Assembly (NCBI GenBank): GCA_026122225.1
Contig: JANEZZ010002356.1
Coordinates: 124,001 to 188,000 of the forward strand
DNA: 64,000 nt
From: Heloderma charlesbogerti
Lineage: Eukaryota > Chordata > Lepidosauria > Squamata > Helodermatidae
Direction: 5' to 3'
Below are positions 22,511 to 33,694 of this stretch, one piece after another. The notes under the pieces were generated by a model. It was not told where the DNA came from. It saw only the letters and a program-made list of their open reading frames with translations, and searched no databases. Within the stretch, counting starts at the first letter, position 1. Each line of letters begins with the position of its first letter. Position numbers and translations under genes: made by a program.

Positions 22511-23264
22511 TAGGGATGTCAGAGAATTCCGTGACGGATCTCGGTGAGGCCGAATGCCAGTGCATTCGGCCCCCCGAAATCCATCGCGGAATGGCCTGCC
22601 CCCCTGCCCCCCACAGATCCCCCCCCGGGCCGAGACTTACCTGGGGCGGATGTTCTGGACGGCGGCGGCTCCAGTGGTGGCTTTGGCAGCAGCGGCGGCG
22701 GCAGCTGGTCTTGTGAACAGCTGCCGCCGCCGCCGCCATTTGCAGTCTGTATCTTTCCCCCCCCCCCATAGACATGATAGGCTACGTAAAGACTTAGGTA
22801 GCCTATCACGTCTGGGTTTTAAAAAAAACCCCACATGTACGCAAATGGCCCACTACGCTATTTGCGTTCCCCTTTCTTTTCTTTGTCTTAGTCTACATAA
22901 ATATTGACGTAGACTAAGATGGCGAAAAATAAGGAACACAAAAATAAGGAAAAATACGGAACGAAAAATAAGGAACGCAAATGGCGGCGGCCGTAGCCGC
23001 CGCCATTTGCATATGCGGGTGTGTGTTGTTTTTTTTGGTTACCCAGAGCCCTCTGCGGCCAGAAATCCAGCTGCGGATGGCCCTGGCCTGGGCCTGGCCG
23101 GCTGCGCCGCGGAGCCACCGCGGAGCACAGCTGGTCATCGAGGATTCCGGGGGAGAGGACTGGATCGCCTCTCCCCCCGTCGAGGATTCCGGGGGGAGGG
23201 ACGGAACGCCTCCCCCCCCATGAACAGAATCTGTGAAAAGGTAAGTCACTTCCATACATCCCTA
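22511..23264. mobile_element. Palindrome-cored hAT-like element, copy 2 (754 bp)
   Basis: Exact 8-bp duplication GCTACAGC at 22503-22510 and 23265-23272. It starts TAGGGATGTCAGAGAATTCC and ends CATACATCCCTA. The core holds a TACGTA-type palindrome at 22771-22812 and another at 22886-22919 (TCTTAGTCTACATAAATATTG and its complement). GCAAATGGCGGC/GCCGCCATTTGC pairs sit around them. The element at 31074-31830 is the same type and size in the opposite orientation. No coding capacity, rich in retained CpG. Confidence 0.92.
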
Positions 23265-23292
23265 GCTACAGCTTCCAGGCCAAGCATGATAG

Positions 23293-23818
23293 TAGGGATG
23301 TGCAACCCCCCTCCTGACGTCTGGTCCGGGGGGGGAGAGGCTGCAGCAGGGAAATCTGGGCTGCTCGGGGCCCTGCAGATTTCCCCAGAGCCTTACCGAA
23401 TCAGCCAGATTATGTGGGGCAGCTCTCCTCCATTCTAAACATCATGGTAGGCTAATGGTTGCCGCCATTAGCCAATCGTGGGAAAATAGCCATAAATTGC
23501 ATAGTTTATTGCATTTGTGGCCATACAACACTTCCTTCTATGTAAATTGTGGCTGTTTACACCACAATTTACACAGAAGGAAGTGCTTTACGGCTGCAAA
23601 TGCTGTAAACTACACAATTTACAGCAGTATTTCTCCTGTGATTGGCTAATGGCGGCCTCCATTAGCCTATCACAATGCTTAGAATAGAGGAGAGCCACCC
23701 CACAGGGAATCCAGCAGACCCGGAGATGAGTAAAGCCAGACTGCTGCAGACTCTGCAGGTTGGATTCTTGAATATCCAGTCTTATTTGAGTCTGCAGCTG
23801 ATTTCTCTGCCATCCTTA
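23293..23818. mobile_element. Palindrome-cored hAT-like element, copy 3 (variant core)
   Basis: It starts TAGGGATGTGCAACCC and ends TCTCTGCCATCCTTA. The core is a large foldback: GGCTAATGGTTGCCGCCATTAGCC near 23451, matched by GGCTAATGGCGGCC near 23644. Between them is a near-perfect inverted pair of about 25 bp (CACTTCCTTCTATGTAAATTG at 23528, complement near 23560-23587). The TACGTA block is replaced by TAAATTG. No duplication is readable (CATGATAG against AACAAGGG). Confidence 0.75.
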
Positions 23819-24025
23819 AACAAGGGATCCCCACATAAAGCACAAGACAGTGATCTAAATATGAGATTACCGATGTAGGGACCATAGTCATGAGGCTACC
23901 CTTGTGCAAGAAAGGGCATAGCTGCCTTATCAACCAAAGCTGGTAATAGGCAATCCTTGACACAGAAGTCCCTTGGGCTTCTAATGACAATTATGAATCC
24001 AGGAGCACCCCCCTTTTTTGTGAAT

Positions 24026-26097
24026 TTACAGCTACTTTTTGTGAGTTTGGAGCCCTGGCATGATAGCCTGTGTGCTCCCATCTCTGTGTGCTCCCATCTC
24101 TAATGTTCCAGTCTTCTTCAAGTTTCACCCATCACATATGCTGCTTCATCTCCCTTGTGCACTAGCTGTCTCATGAGATGTTGACTGCCTTTCTTCGTGA
24201 GTTCTTCTTATCTGCCTTGTCTAAACTCCTGCCCTTAGAAAGAAGGACTTGGGTATCCCTTATTGGCAGCTGATGGGGAAAATTCAGTTCATGGCATTAC
24301 CAAAAATTCCAAACCTTCTGTTTGGCAAATGGCAAATTGGAAATCAGTGAATTAATTATTTTAAAAGTAATAGCTGGATCTGGTAGAGAATCAAATTTGT
24401 CCATTGTGCTATAAAACACTTTTCTTTCTGGTATACGGGGTAAAACATGTTCCAAGTAAGGAAGAGCTAATACCTGAGAACTCACTTGAATGCATGTGGG
24501 ATTCTGTCTACCTAAATTGTTCTACCTAAATCATCATCCATCAACACTTTGATTTGAAGTTTTTCATTTATTTTATCTAGACATTTTTACTTTCAAAAGA
24601 TTGAACAGACAAGTGATTTGGAAAGAGAGGGGAGAAAGGGGTATGAAAGGATAAAGACAATTTTTTTTACATCTGGGGGTTGGTTGACCGATTTCTGTGT
24701 TGCATGAATTTTTCATTATTTCACAGAGGGGGATGTAGCTTTACATGCATTTTCAATAAATCAAAATAAAATCATATGGAGCTCTAGAAAACACAGCCTG
24801 CAAATATGCATGGTTTCCAGTGGGCACTTAAAAACAACAACGTTGAGACACGCCAGTAAGTCCATTGTGTTTGTGCGTTGCTGTAAAATTGTTGGCTTTT
24901 CAGTTTTGCAAATTGCTAAATTGCTCCAAGAGCTATTAGCAGGTACAGGGGGAAAAAGTGTGACAGTTTAGCTTTCTGTTTCTTCCTCAATTTGATTGTC
25001 AAGATTTGTTGGAATGGTGAATACATGTACAAGATGCACAATAGGGTGCTAATTGCAAGTGATTAGCCACTGTTTCAAAACGCTGGTATTCACCCTGCGC
25101 TAGCACCCTGCAGTATTTTCTTCTGGTGACACAGAGGTAGCCAAATAACTCAAAGAAAAATAAGTATGCAGTACACTCAGCTACATTCTTCATCCATTTC
25201 CCTTGAATTATTATTCCCCCACCCCCACTCCAAATGCACACACCATTTGCTCATTATTTTTGCAAATCAATCCTTGAGTAAAGATTGTTCTTAAATACAT
25301 AGGTTTCAACTTTTGAAACAGAAAAAAGGGAGCTTGGATGTGATTGAATACACAGATTCATTTAGAAACCAGAAGAGATTACTGACACTTTTTCTTCTAG
25401 CAGCTTTTTTTTTTTAAATACACACACACACAAATAAAATCCAGTAATTACTGGATTTTGTATGGAACAATATACACATATTTTAGATTGCTTGTCATGA
25501 TTTATAGTCATTTGCTTAGAGAACGTGTTAAGTGTGCAAGGACTTTTATTTATTTAAAGCATTTTTACCCTGCTCTTGAGCAGAAGAAGGCTCCCAGAGT
25601 GTTTTACAAAGATTAAAATGTGACAGTTCCTGCCCTCAGGCTTACAATCGAAAAGACACAACACAAAACGAAAAGGGTTTGGGAGGGAAGAGGGAAAAAG
25701 CAAACTCAGGCACTAGACCTTAGTTACAAAGTTCTTATATGTAGGTGCTCTTTCTGGGAGGGAAGGGCAAAGCAAGCTCCCTGAAGTTGCTTCTGGCCAA
25801 TATATGGGGCCTGGTTGCTTCCTCCTTTCCCATGAGGTAAGGGGCAAAGCCTCCCAGTAGCCCTTGCTCATGGATGAGGTCAGAGTGTTCTGCCCTTCAG
25901 TTCTGCAGGCCCAGGGCAACTCAAGGATTTTACAGTCTTTATTTCATGCACTGTCATAACGACCTTGTACGTTATGTCTGTTGTTTCCACTTTACAGGTG
26001 TGTTACAGCTTGGTCACAAATTGTGAGAAACAGAGAACGCGGGGGAATAATTGAGTCATATTTCTCCTTTCCTCACTTCTGATGTACATTGTCTAAG
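24026..26097. other. Unassigned sequence, about 2 kb, largely non-repetitive
   Basis: No gene is recognised. A minus-oriented LINE-tail-like patch is seen at about 25540-25690 (AGGCTTACAATCGAAAAGAC is a common reptile LINE tail). The rest, especially 24490-25440, is AT-rich with no transposon ends and could include conserved non-coding sequence, which cannot be judged without alignment. Confidence 0.4.
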
Positions 26098-26170
26098 AGT
26101 GCAATCTTATGCATGTTTAGACAGAGAAAAGGCCTAGAACTCCCAGCATTCCCCAGCCAGCAAAGCTAAA
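26098..26170. repeat. Half of a Harbinger-like hairpin MITE
   Basis: GTGCAATCTTATGCATGTTTAGACAGAG followed by CAGCATTCCCCAGCCAGC is one arm of the 9101-type hairpin. The second arm is missing. Confidence 0.6.
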
Positions 26171-26264
26171 GCGGGTTACGATGACCACACCGTTGTAGGG
26201 TGGGGTTACCACTGAAAACTGCTTCTGTTTGATGGAGGATGCACACACACCACCAATGTCAGCT

Positions 26265-26425
26265 TATTTATAGACTGCATTTTCCACGAAATCGTTGTGC
26301 TCAAAGCGGTTCACAAAAAAATAGTTAATTTAAGTACAATAATGACAAAATAGTTATATGTAAAACATAATAAAAATATACAGTTCATTACACTGACAGT
26401 TCAACCATTAACCATTAACTTCAAA
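26265..26425 (-). repeat. LINE-tail-like repeat, left part, split by BovB
   Basis: TTTATAGACTGCATTTTCCAC and CTCAAAGCGGTTCACAAA are typical of reptile L2/CR1-like 3' ends read on the minus strand. The AT-rich remainder appears to continue at 29663-29760 on the far side of BovB, so BovB probably landed in it. Confidence 0.5.
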
Positions 26426-29400
26426 CATCCCCAAAACTTTTTTTGTTGTTTATTCGTTCAGTCGCTTCCGACTCTTGGTGACTTCATGGACCAGCACACA
26501 CCAGAGCTTCCTGTCGGCCGTCGCCACCCCCAGCTCCCGAAGGCTGAGTACGTCACCTCCAGAATATCATCCATCCATCTTGCCCTTGGTCGGCCCCTCT
26601 TCCTTTTGCCTTCCACTTTCCCTAGCATCAGCATCTTCTCCAGGGTGTCCTGTCTTCTCATGATGTGGCCAAAGTACTTCAGTTTTGCCTTTCATATCAT
26701 TCCCTCAAGTGAGCAGTCTGGCTTTATTTCCTGGAGTATGGACTGGTTTGATCTTCTTGCAGTCCAAGGCACTCTCAGAATTTTCCTCCAGCACCACAGT
26801 TCAAAAGCATCTATCTTCCTTCACTCAGCCTTCCTTCTGGTCCAGCTTTCGCAGCCATAGGTTACTACGGGGAATACCATTGCTTGAACTATGCGGACCT
26901 TTGTTGTCAGTGTGATGTCTCTGCTCTTAACTATTTTATCAAGATTTGTCATTGCTGTCCTCCCAAGAAGTAAACGTCTTCTGATTTCCTTGCTGCAGTC
27001 AGCGTCTGCAGTAATCTTTGCGCCTAGAAAGACAAAGTCTGTCACTGCCTCCACGTTTTCTCCCTCTCTTTACCAGTTATCAATCAAGCTGGTTGCCATA
27101 ATCTTGGTTTTTTTGAGATTTTACTGCAACCCAGCTTTTGCACTTTCTTCTTTCACCTTCGTCATGAGGTTCCTCAGCTCCTCCTCACTTTCAGCCATCA
27201 AAGTGGTATCATCTGCATATCGGAGATTGTTAATGTTTCTTCCAGCGATTTTAACTCCAGCCTTGGCTTCATCAAGCCCAGCACGTCACATGATGTGTTC
27301 TGCATACAGGTTGAATAGGTAGGGTGAGAGTATACAACCCTGCTGTACTCCTTTCCCAATCTTAAACCAGTCCGTTGTTCTGTGGTCTATTCTTACCATT
27401 GCTACTTGGTCGTTATACAGATTCCTCAGGAGGCAGACAAGATGATTTGGTATCCCCATGCCACCAAGAACTTGCCACAATTTGTGATGATCCACACAGT
27501 CAAAAGCTTTAGAATAGTCAATGAAACAGAAATAGATGTTTTTCTGAAACTCCCTGGCTTTCTCCATTATCCAGTGGATATTGGCAATTCGGTCTCTAGT
27601 TCCTCTGCCTTTTCTAAACCCAGCTTGTACATCTGGCAATTCTCATTCCATGAATTGCTGGACTCTACCTTGCAAGATCTTGAACATTACCTTACTGGCA
27701 TGTGAAATAAGTGCCACTGTTCAATAGTTTGAACATTCTTTGGTGCTTCCCTTTTTTGGTATGGGGATATAAGTTGATCTTTTCCAATCTGTTGGCCATT
27801 CTTGTGTTTTCCAAATTTGCTGGCATATGGCATGCATCACCTTGACAGCATCATCTTGCAAGATTTTAAACAGTTCAGCTGGGATACCGTCATCTCCTGC
27901 TGCCTTGTTATTAGCAATGCTTCTTAAGGCCCATTCAACCTCACTCTTCAGGATGTCTGGCTCTAGCTCACTGACCACACCGTCAAATCTATCCCCGATA
28001 TTATTATCCTTCCTATACAGATCTTCCGTATATTCTTGCCACCTGTTCTTGATCTCTTCTGCTTCTGTTAGGTCCTTGCCATCTTTGTTTTTGATCATAC
28101 CCATTTTTGCCTGGAATTTACCTCCGATGTTTCTAATTTTCTGGAAGAGGTCTCTTGTCCTTCCTATTCTCTTCTCTTCTTCCACCTCTGCGCATTGCAC
28201 GTTTAAAAATAATTCCTTATCTCTTCTGGCTAACCTCTGGAATTTTGCATTTAATTGGGCATATCTCCCCCTATCACTGTTGCCTTTTGCTTTCCTTCTT
28301 TCTTGGGCTGCTTCCAGTGTCTCAGCAGACAGCCTTCTTGCCTTCTTGGTTTTCTTTTTCTTTGGGACGTTTTTTGTTGCTGCCTCCTGAGCAATGTTGC
28401 GAACTTCTGTCCATAGTTCTTCTGGGACCCTATCTACTAAATCTAGTCCCTTAAATCTATTCTTCACCTCCACTGCATATTCATGAGGAATATTCATGAA
28501 CTCATATCTAACTGATCTGTGGGTTTTCCCTATTCTCTTTAGTCTGATTCTAAATTGTGCAATAAGAAGTTCGTGATCTGAACTACAATCAGCTCCAGGT
28601 CTTGTTTTTACCGACTGCATAGATGTCCGCCACCTTTGGCTACAAAGGATGTAGTCAATCTGATTTCGGTGTCGACCGTCTGGTGAAGTCCATGTATAAA
28701 GTCGTCTCTTAGGTTGTTGGAAGAGAGTGTTTATTATGCACAGTGAGTTGTCTTGGCAAAATTCTATCAGCCTATGTCCTGCTTCATTTTGTTCTCCCAG
28801 ACCATGCTTGCCTGTAATTCCAGGTGTTGTTTGACTACCCACCTTAGCATTCCAGTCTCCTATAATGAAAATAACATCTTTTTTTGGCATACTATTCAGT
28901 AGGTGCTGCAGATCCTCATAGAACTGATCTACTTCTGCTTCTTCAGCATCTGTGGTTGGGGCATATATTTGGATCACTGTGATGTTAAATGGCTTACCCT
29001 GAATTCAAATTGAGATCATTCTATCATTTTTTGGATTGTATCCAAGCACTGCTTTAGCCACTTTATTATTAATTATGAAGGCTACTCCATTTCTTCTGTG
29101 CTCCTCTTGTCCACAGTAGTAGATCTGGTGGTCGTTTGATGTGAAATGGCCCATTCCAGTCCAATTCAGTTCACTGACACCCAAAATGTCTATATTTAAT
29201 CTTGACATCTCCTCAATAACCACATCCAATTTGCCCTGGCTCATAGATCTTACATTCCAGGTTCCTATGGTGTGTTGATCTTTAGAACATCGGATTTGTT
29301 GTTCACCACCAGCACCATCGGCTGCTAGCCGTCCTTTTGGCTTTGAGCTAGCTGTGTCATCATATCTGGGGCTAGTTGAACTTATCTCTGTTCCTCCCCA

Positions 29401-29662
29401 GTAGCATTTTGACCATCTTCCGACCTGGGAGTCCCATCTTCCGATGGTATACCGACATATCTCTGGTTGTACTGATCCATTTAGTTTTCATGGCAAGAAT
29501 ACTGGTGTGGGTTGCCATTTCCTTCCCCAGGGATCGTATTTAGTCTGACCTCTCTGCCATGACCTTCCCATCTTGGGTGTCCCTTCACGGTTTAGCTCAT
29601 GACGTCATTGAGGTGCTCAAGCTCCAGCACCACGACAAGGTAACGATCTCCTTTGCTGAAGT
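26426..29662 (-). mobile_element. BovB LINE, near full-length, minus strand
   Basis: About 3.2 kb, the expected full length for BovB. The 5' end (plus-strand complement near 29520-29640) carries the BovB leader with GGAAATGGCAACCCACACC and TGGTGCTGGAGCTTGAG. The 3' end near 26440-26470 is the complement of GTCGGAAGCGACTGAACG. A possible target duplication TTAACTT(C/T)AAA lies at 26415-26425 and 29663-29673, with one mismatch. Several stops and frameshifts break the single ORF. Confidence 0.9.
26448..29244 (-). pseudogene. BovB ORF: AP-like endonuclease plus reverse transcriptase, decayed
   Basis: Reading down the minus strand, the endonuclease comes first (29244-28977, ILGVSELNWTGMG; then 28977 onward with IIGDWNAKVG and SSDHELLIAQFRIRL). 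A linker follows, then the reverse transcriptase: FIDYSKAFDCVDH (motif A) and GVQQGCILSPYLFNLYAEH (motif B) in 27639-27286, then the YADD box encoded at 27208-27219. The C-terminal domain (VTDFVFLGAKITADADC, TYGCESWT, LGKVEGKRKRGRP) ends near 26458. Stops occur between these pieces at about 28977-29005, 27640-27720, 27286 and 27054-27120, among others. The catalytic residues remain readable but the frame is broken, so it is not active. Confidence 0.9.
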
Positions 29663-30254
29663 TTAACTTTAAATGAGCTTAAAACATATCAAAAGTTAAC
29701 AATATTATTACTCGTAACAGCACCATTAATATAGAACATTCATTAACAGTTTTACATGTACATTTACTATCACTTGTAATCTAGCAAATGCAATTTTATT
29801 TCTTTTACTTTCTGGTGTGTATACTAGTCCATTGTATTTTGATTTAGCTAAAACAAACCCCTGGAAGGCATGAACGAGTGTGGACTGTGGAGTGTCAATT
29901 TCCTTTGATTATCGTCTTCTTCAGTCTGCTTCCCTCCAGGGCTACAGTATACGAGTATAGTCTGCTTTTCAGTAATTAATACCCATGAACAGAATTAAAT
30001 AGAACATGACTAGAGGCCAGAAGAAGAGGACATTTCGCTCACTGAAACGGGAGGAAATGGTCACAATTGTACTCTGAGGAACAAAACAGTGTTCTGCCTG
30101 GAACTTTGACCCGCCTTCTGACAAAGCTCATTCACCTGACGTGATTGGCAGAGTAGAGGCACACTCACATGACCATTGGGGCTGGTGGCAGCCACAGTTT
30201 TTTCTTTCTTTCATCGGCGCTTCTTGTCTTTCAGTCATTCTGTCTCCAGGCTGT
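29663..30254. other. LINE-tail-like AT-rich sequence, then unassigned
   Basis: 29663-29760 looks like the continuation of the repeat split by BovB. The remainder up to 30254 has no recognised gene or repeat. Confidence 0.4.
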
Positions 30255-30262
30255 GCCAAATG

Positions 30263-30455
30263 CAATGGGGGCTGGTGGATCCGATGTCAGCGGGGCTGTA
30301 AATCCACTCTGGGTTTCAGTCAGAACCAGCTAGAATTCTAAAGGAACTATCCAAGGTGCTGGGCCCATTTTGGGGATCAGGTTCAGCACCTTGGATAGCT
30401 TCTTTAGAGTTCTGACTGAAACTTAAAGCGGATTTACAGCCACCAGCCTCCATTG
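30263..30455. mobile_element. Foldback hAT-like element (GGAGGCTGGTGGC family), copy 2 (193 bp)
   Basis: The flanks GCCAAATG (30255-30262) and GCCAATTG (30456-30463) match at 7 of 8. It starts CAATGGGGGCTGGTGG and ends CCACCAGCCTCCATTG. The arms TCTAAAGGAACTATCCAAGG and CCTTGGATAGCTTCTTTAGA form a long hairpin. Same family as 11568 and 54434. Confidence 0.85.
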
Positions 30456-30526
30456 GCCAATTGCATTTCAGCCAGTCTCATGTGCTGAACTCAGCACACA
30501 TCAGGTTTTTGCACAACCTCACTGGT

Positions 30527-30830
30527 AGGGATGGCTGAACTCACCCGCCATTGCCTTGTGCGCCTTGCTCACCAGACCCCCACTGGCCACCTGCCCTTGC
30601 TTGGTGCGCGGTGTGAGCCGTTGGACGGTCCACGGGGGCCCGGCAAGCATCCTGCTGCATCCTGCTTACCCCACAAGCCACCATGTTGCAGAAAACCATG
30701 GGTAAGCTTTTTACATACATTGCCATTTTGCGCAATATGGCAGCTGCAAATAGCACCATTTACACAAAATTGTAGGCATACATGGTCTAATTAGAGCTGC
30801 GTCAGACAAGCATGAGGGGCTGTGGACTGG
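30527..30830. repeat. hAT-like fragment related to 11944-12320
   Basis: The start TAGGGATGGCTGAACTC and the inner GCCATTTTGCGCAATATGGC with CCATTTACACAAAATTGTAGG resemble the 11944 element. The right end could not be placed. Confidence 0.4.
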
Positions 30831-31065
30831 CAGCCGGGGGGCTAAGTGGGAGGAGGTCTGCCAGACTCCACCCCCTTTCTGGACTTCTGCAACATCCCCA
30901 CTCACGAGCTCCACTAGGGCTGGGCTGGAGAGCGGAGGCCCAGGATCCTATAGTCCTTAGGGCCCCCAAATGCAGTCTCTTCCGTCATCGTCAATGCTCA
31001 CCCCTCACTGGTACTCCACTTGCTTTCCCTTTCCCCACTGGCATGTCTCTCACTCTCCCCCTCCC
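30831..31065. other. Unassigned GC-rich stretch
   Basis: Nothing is recognised. It could be the remaining part of the element to its left. Confidence 0.3.
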
Positions 31066-31073
31066 CTTCCACC

Positions 31074-31830
31074 TAGGGATGTACGAAAGTCACTTACCTT
31101 TTCAAGGGCGACATTTGCAGTGGGGGGGAGGCGCTCTGTCCCTCCCCCCGAAATTCTCTCCTGCCGGCTCCACTCCACAGAGATTCTGCAGAGCCGCCGG
31201 CTGGGGCTGCCCGCAGCCGGACATCCGGCTGGGGTCGCCCGCAGCCGGACATCCGGCTGCTGGGCAGCCTGCAGGGATGCAAATGGCAGCAGCCATAGCT
31301 GCCGCCATTTGCGTCCCTGTATTTTGCCGTGATAGGCTACGTAAATATTTACGTAGCCTATCACGGCAAAAAAGGGAAAAAAACAGCAAACGCAAATGGT
31401 GGCAGCTATGGCGGCAGCCATTTGCGTTCCCTTTTTTATGCCGTAATAGCCTACACAAATATTTATGTAGGCTAAAATGGCAAAAAAGAGAAAGGGAACG
31501 CAAATGGCGTAGTGGCCGCTATTTGCGTTCCCCCCCCTTTTTTTTTTTTGCCGTAATAGCCTACACAAATATTTATGTAGGCTAAAATGGCAAAAAAGAG
31601 AAAGGGAACGCAAATGGCGGCCGCTGTAGCTGCCGCCATTTGCGTACGCTGTTACAGATGTGGCCACCATTCGCAAAGCAGCGCGAACGGCAGCAGGTAA
31701 GTGCTGCATTTCACGTGCCTTTCGTGGGGTGGGGGGGTGGGGGGCTTCGTTCCGCCACGGATTTCAGGGGGCCGAATGCACTGGCATTCGGCCTCACCGA
31801 GATCCATGGCGGAATTCTCTGACATCCCTA
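31074..31830. mobile_element. Palindrome-cored hAT-like element, copy 4 (757 bp), with tandem core units
   Basis: The flanks CTTCCACC (31066-31073) and CTCCCACC (31831-31838) match at 7 of 8. It starts TAGGGATGTACGAAAG, and the right end is the complement of TAGGGATGTCAGAGAATTCC, the start of copy 2. A perfect 50-bp palindrome lies at 31322-31371 (TTTTGCCGTGATAGGCTACG... and its complement). Two imperfect ones follow at 31440-31482 and 31550-31592. The segments 31440-31508 and 31550-31618 are identical, so part of the core was duplicated in tandem with a 110-bp period. AAATGGC/GCCATTT pairs alternate with the palindromes. Confidence 0.92.
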
Positions 31831-31838
31831 CTCCCACC

Positions 31839-33500
31839 AGTTCTCTACTCACAGTTCCTCTGCTTACTTCCCTTCTCTCTTTCTCCCTTCCTCTCCTTTT
31901 GTTAAATAACGAAGCTGACCTTTGCTTGATAAAGTTTTATTTCCAAGCACTTGCCTGCAGCACCACCATTTCTTTCTTTGAACTTGTAGAAGAGCTTGAG
32001 CACGCTTCAGTGGAACCTGCAGTTGCGCCCGGCATCTTCATTTCTCCGTACGGCCCCCAGATGGCCACATAAAGCACATGCTGGGTGCCATTGCAGCTTT
32101 GCTCTGCAGCATGGCTGAACCCTTTGAAAAATTAAAAGAAAATGTTGTGGTGGGGGGTGGGAGGTAAGAGCTAGTAGGGTGACCAAAGAGAAAGAGCAAT
32201 GAAAGGGTGGGAAGGGAAGGAGAAAGAGCAACAAAGTGCAGTAGAGTGAGTGGAGATATAGCAGCAGAGTGCGGTTGGATCGGGGGAGAGAGAGTGTGTG
32301 TGCATGCACATGGCGGGGGCAGGGGACAAAGATCACAAAAAGAGCAGGGGGAAGCGAAACTGCGGTGGGAGTGCCTAGGAGTGTGCAGGGGGCAGAGAGC
32401 ATTTTTACCAGGCCTTCTCAATCCTGCCAGTGCCATTGCACAAACTACATCCTTTCCGTCCTAAAGAACTACGATAATAGGCCCCAGCGTACGCAATAAA
32501 TTTTCTTTTTTTGTCTCGGTGCTCCTAGATGTCGTTCCTGTCCACACAACGGAAGTGGAGAATGGCTGTCTTTGTATCTGGGAAGGAGCCATGTGGGTGT
32601 GCCACATCGTATCCCTTTCACCCCACACTTGTCCTCATAAAAATGATTTCTTGCATATCCAGTTCTCTCCTGAATTGTGAGCCAGGAGCACAGAAGCTTC
32701 CCCATGTGGATACACCCTAATTAAGCACATCTTTGTGTGGCTGAATTATGAGTGCTCTCATTTGTTAATGACATCAGTTTCACAGGGGGAGAGTTGATAA
32801 AATAATGAGCCACGCCGCTGCTGATCTTTCACCAAGTATGTAAATGCCCCTATTGTTTGCTGTCCAAAATAATTCCAGCTCAGTAATTGTTTCATGACAC
32901 AAGAGGCAATGGAAATCCATTTAGTTAACCAAGATCCCTGAGTTTTGATTAAATTTGACTGGGGCTCATCAGAGAACTCTGTGAATTGAACTGCAACCAT
33001 CCTTTCTGTTTCATCCCTTTGGGCTTTTATCCCAAGAATACTGGTACCTGCACAGCACTGTGGTATGGCCAGATATATTATTAAATGGTTTAATGTTTTC
33101 ATAACGGCCTACTCTTAAGGGTCCTATGGTAGTCTGCTGCAATGGCAAATGTCTGATTGCAGGCAACAACCACGATGTCGCCACAACATCACAATGTGCG
33201 GCACCACAACATCACAACATGTTCTGCTGACATTGTGACCTAACCTGGGACATCATGCAGGGACACCATTTAGGAAGGGCAGGGAGGGGCATTAAATCCC
33301 CTGCCCCACTAATTCAGACCAGGTTCATCATTCATTAGGGACATCTGTGTTTCTGATGAATGAAATAGAAAAGAGTAAGCAGAAAAATAGTCTTAAAATA
33401 CACTGGGTTGTTGCTGTTGTTTTGTTTGTTTGCAATCACATTTTCAGGAAGTAATAGATCCAAATGCAGCCTGTTGAAATGTGCTGTAAATCTTACCCCT
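31839..33500. other. Unassigned sequence, about 1.7 kb
   Basis: No gene is recognised. 32110-32340 is purine-rich with GAAAGAGCAA-type units. 32755-33100 is AT-rich, free of recognisable repeats and contains several TAAT motifs. A 114-codon minus-strand frame spans 32758-33102 but shows no domain. Confidence 0.4.
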
Positions 33501-33531
33501 CCTCCCTTGAATTGGCACCCCTGGTGTCATG

Positions 33532-33611
33532 AATCATAGAAGCATAAAATAGTAGGGTTGGAAGGGGCCTACAAGGCCATCAAGTCCAACCCCCTGTTCA
33601 ATGCAGGAATC
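33532..33611 (-). repeat. CR1 3' tail fragment
   Basis: The complement of the CR1 end: TAGGGTTGGAAGGGGCCTAC and CCCCCTGTTCAATGCAGGAA. Present only in unit A of the direct repeat. Confidence 0.85.
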
Positions 33612-33694
33612 AATGCTAGCATGGTAGGTTGGTACTGCTGCATCACTTCCATATACATGAAGATCAGTGATGGGTGAACTTCCCCCAAGTGAAT

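Larger units (their letters stand above)
22090..24025 (-). repeat. Old dispersed repeat carrying two later insertions
   Basis: The segments 22090-22510, 23265-23292 and 23819-24025 read as one worn interspersed repeat once the two palindrome-cored elements are set aside. Landmarks are GGTGGCCAGTGCAGTTGCTCC, CAGCTTCCAGGCCAA and CCAGGAGCACCCCCC. I recognise the sequence as a common reptile repeat but cannot name its class. Confidence 0.5.

Noticed and set aside
24059..24066. CATGATAG as the right-hand duplication for the element starting at 23293
   Set aside because: The sequence before it does not end in CCCTA and the older host repeat resumes near 23819, so the match is coincidental.
32758..33102. 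A 114-codon minus-strand frame as a gene
   Set aside because: No recognisable family, no splice context, and such length occurs by chance in AT-rich DNA.
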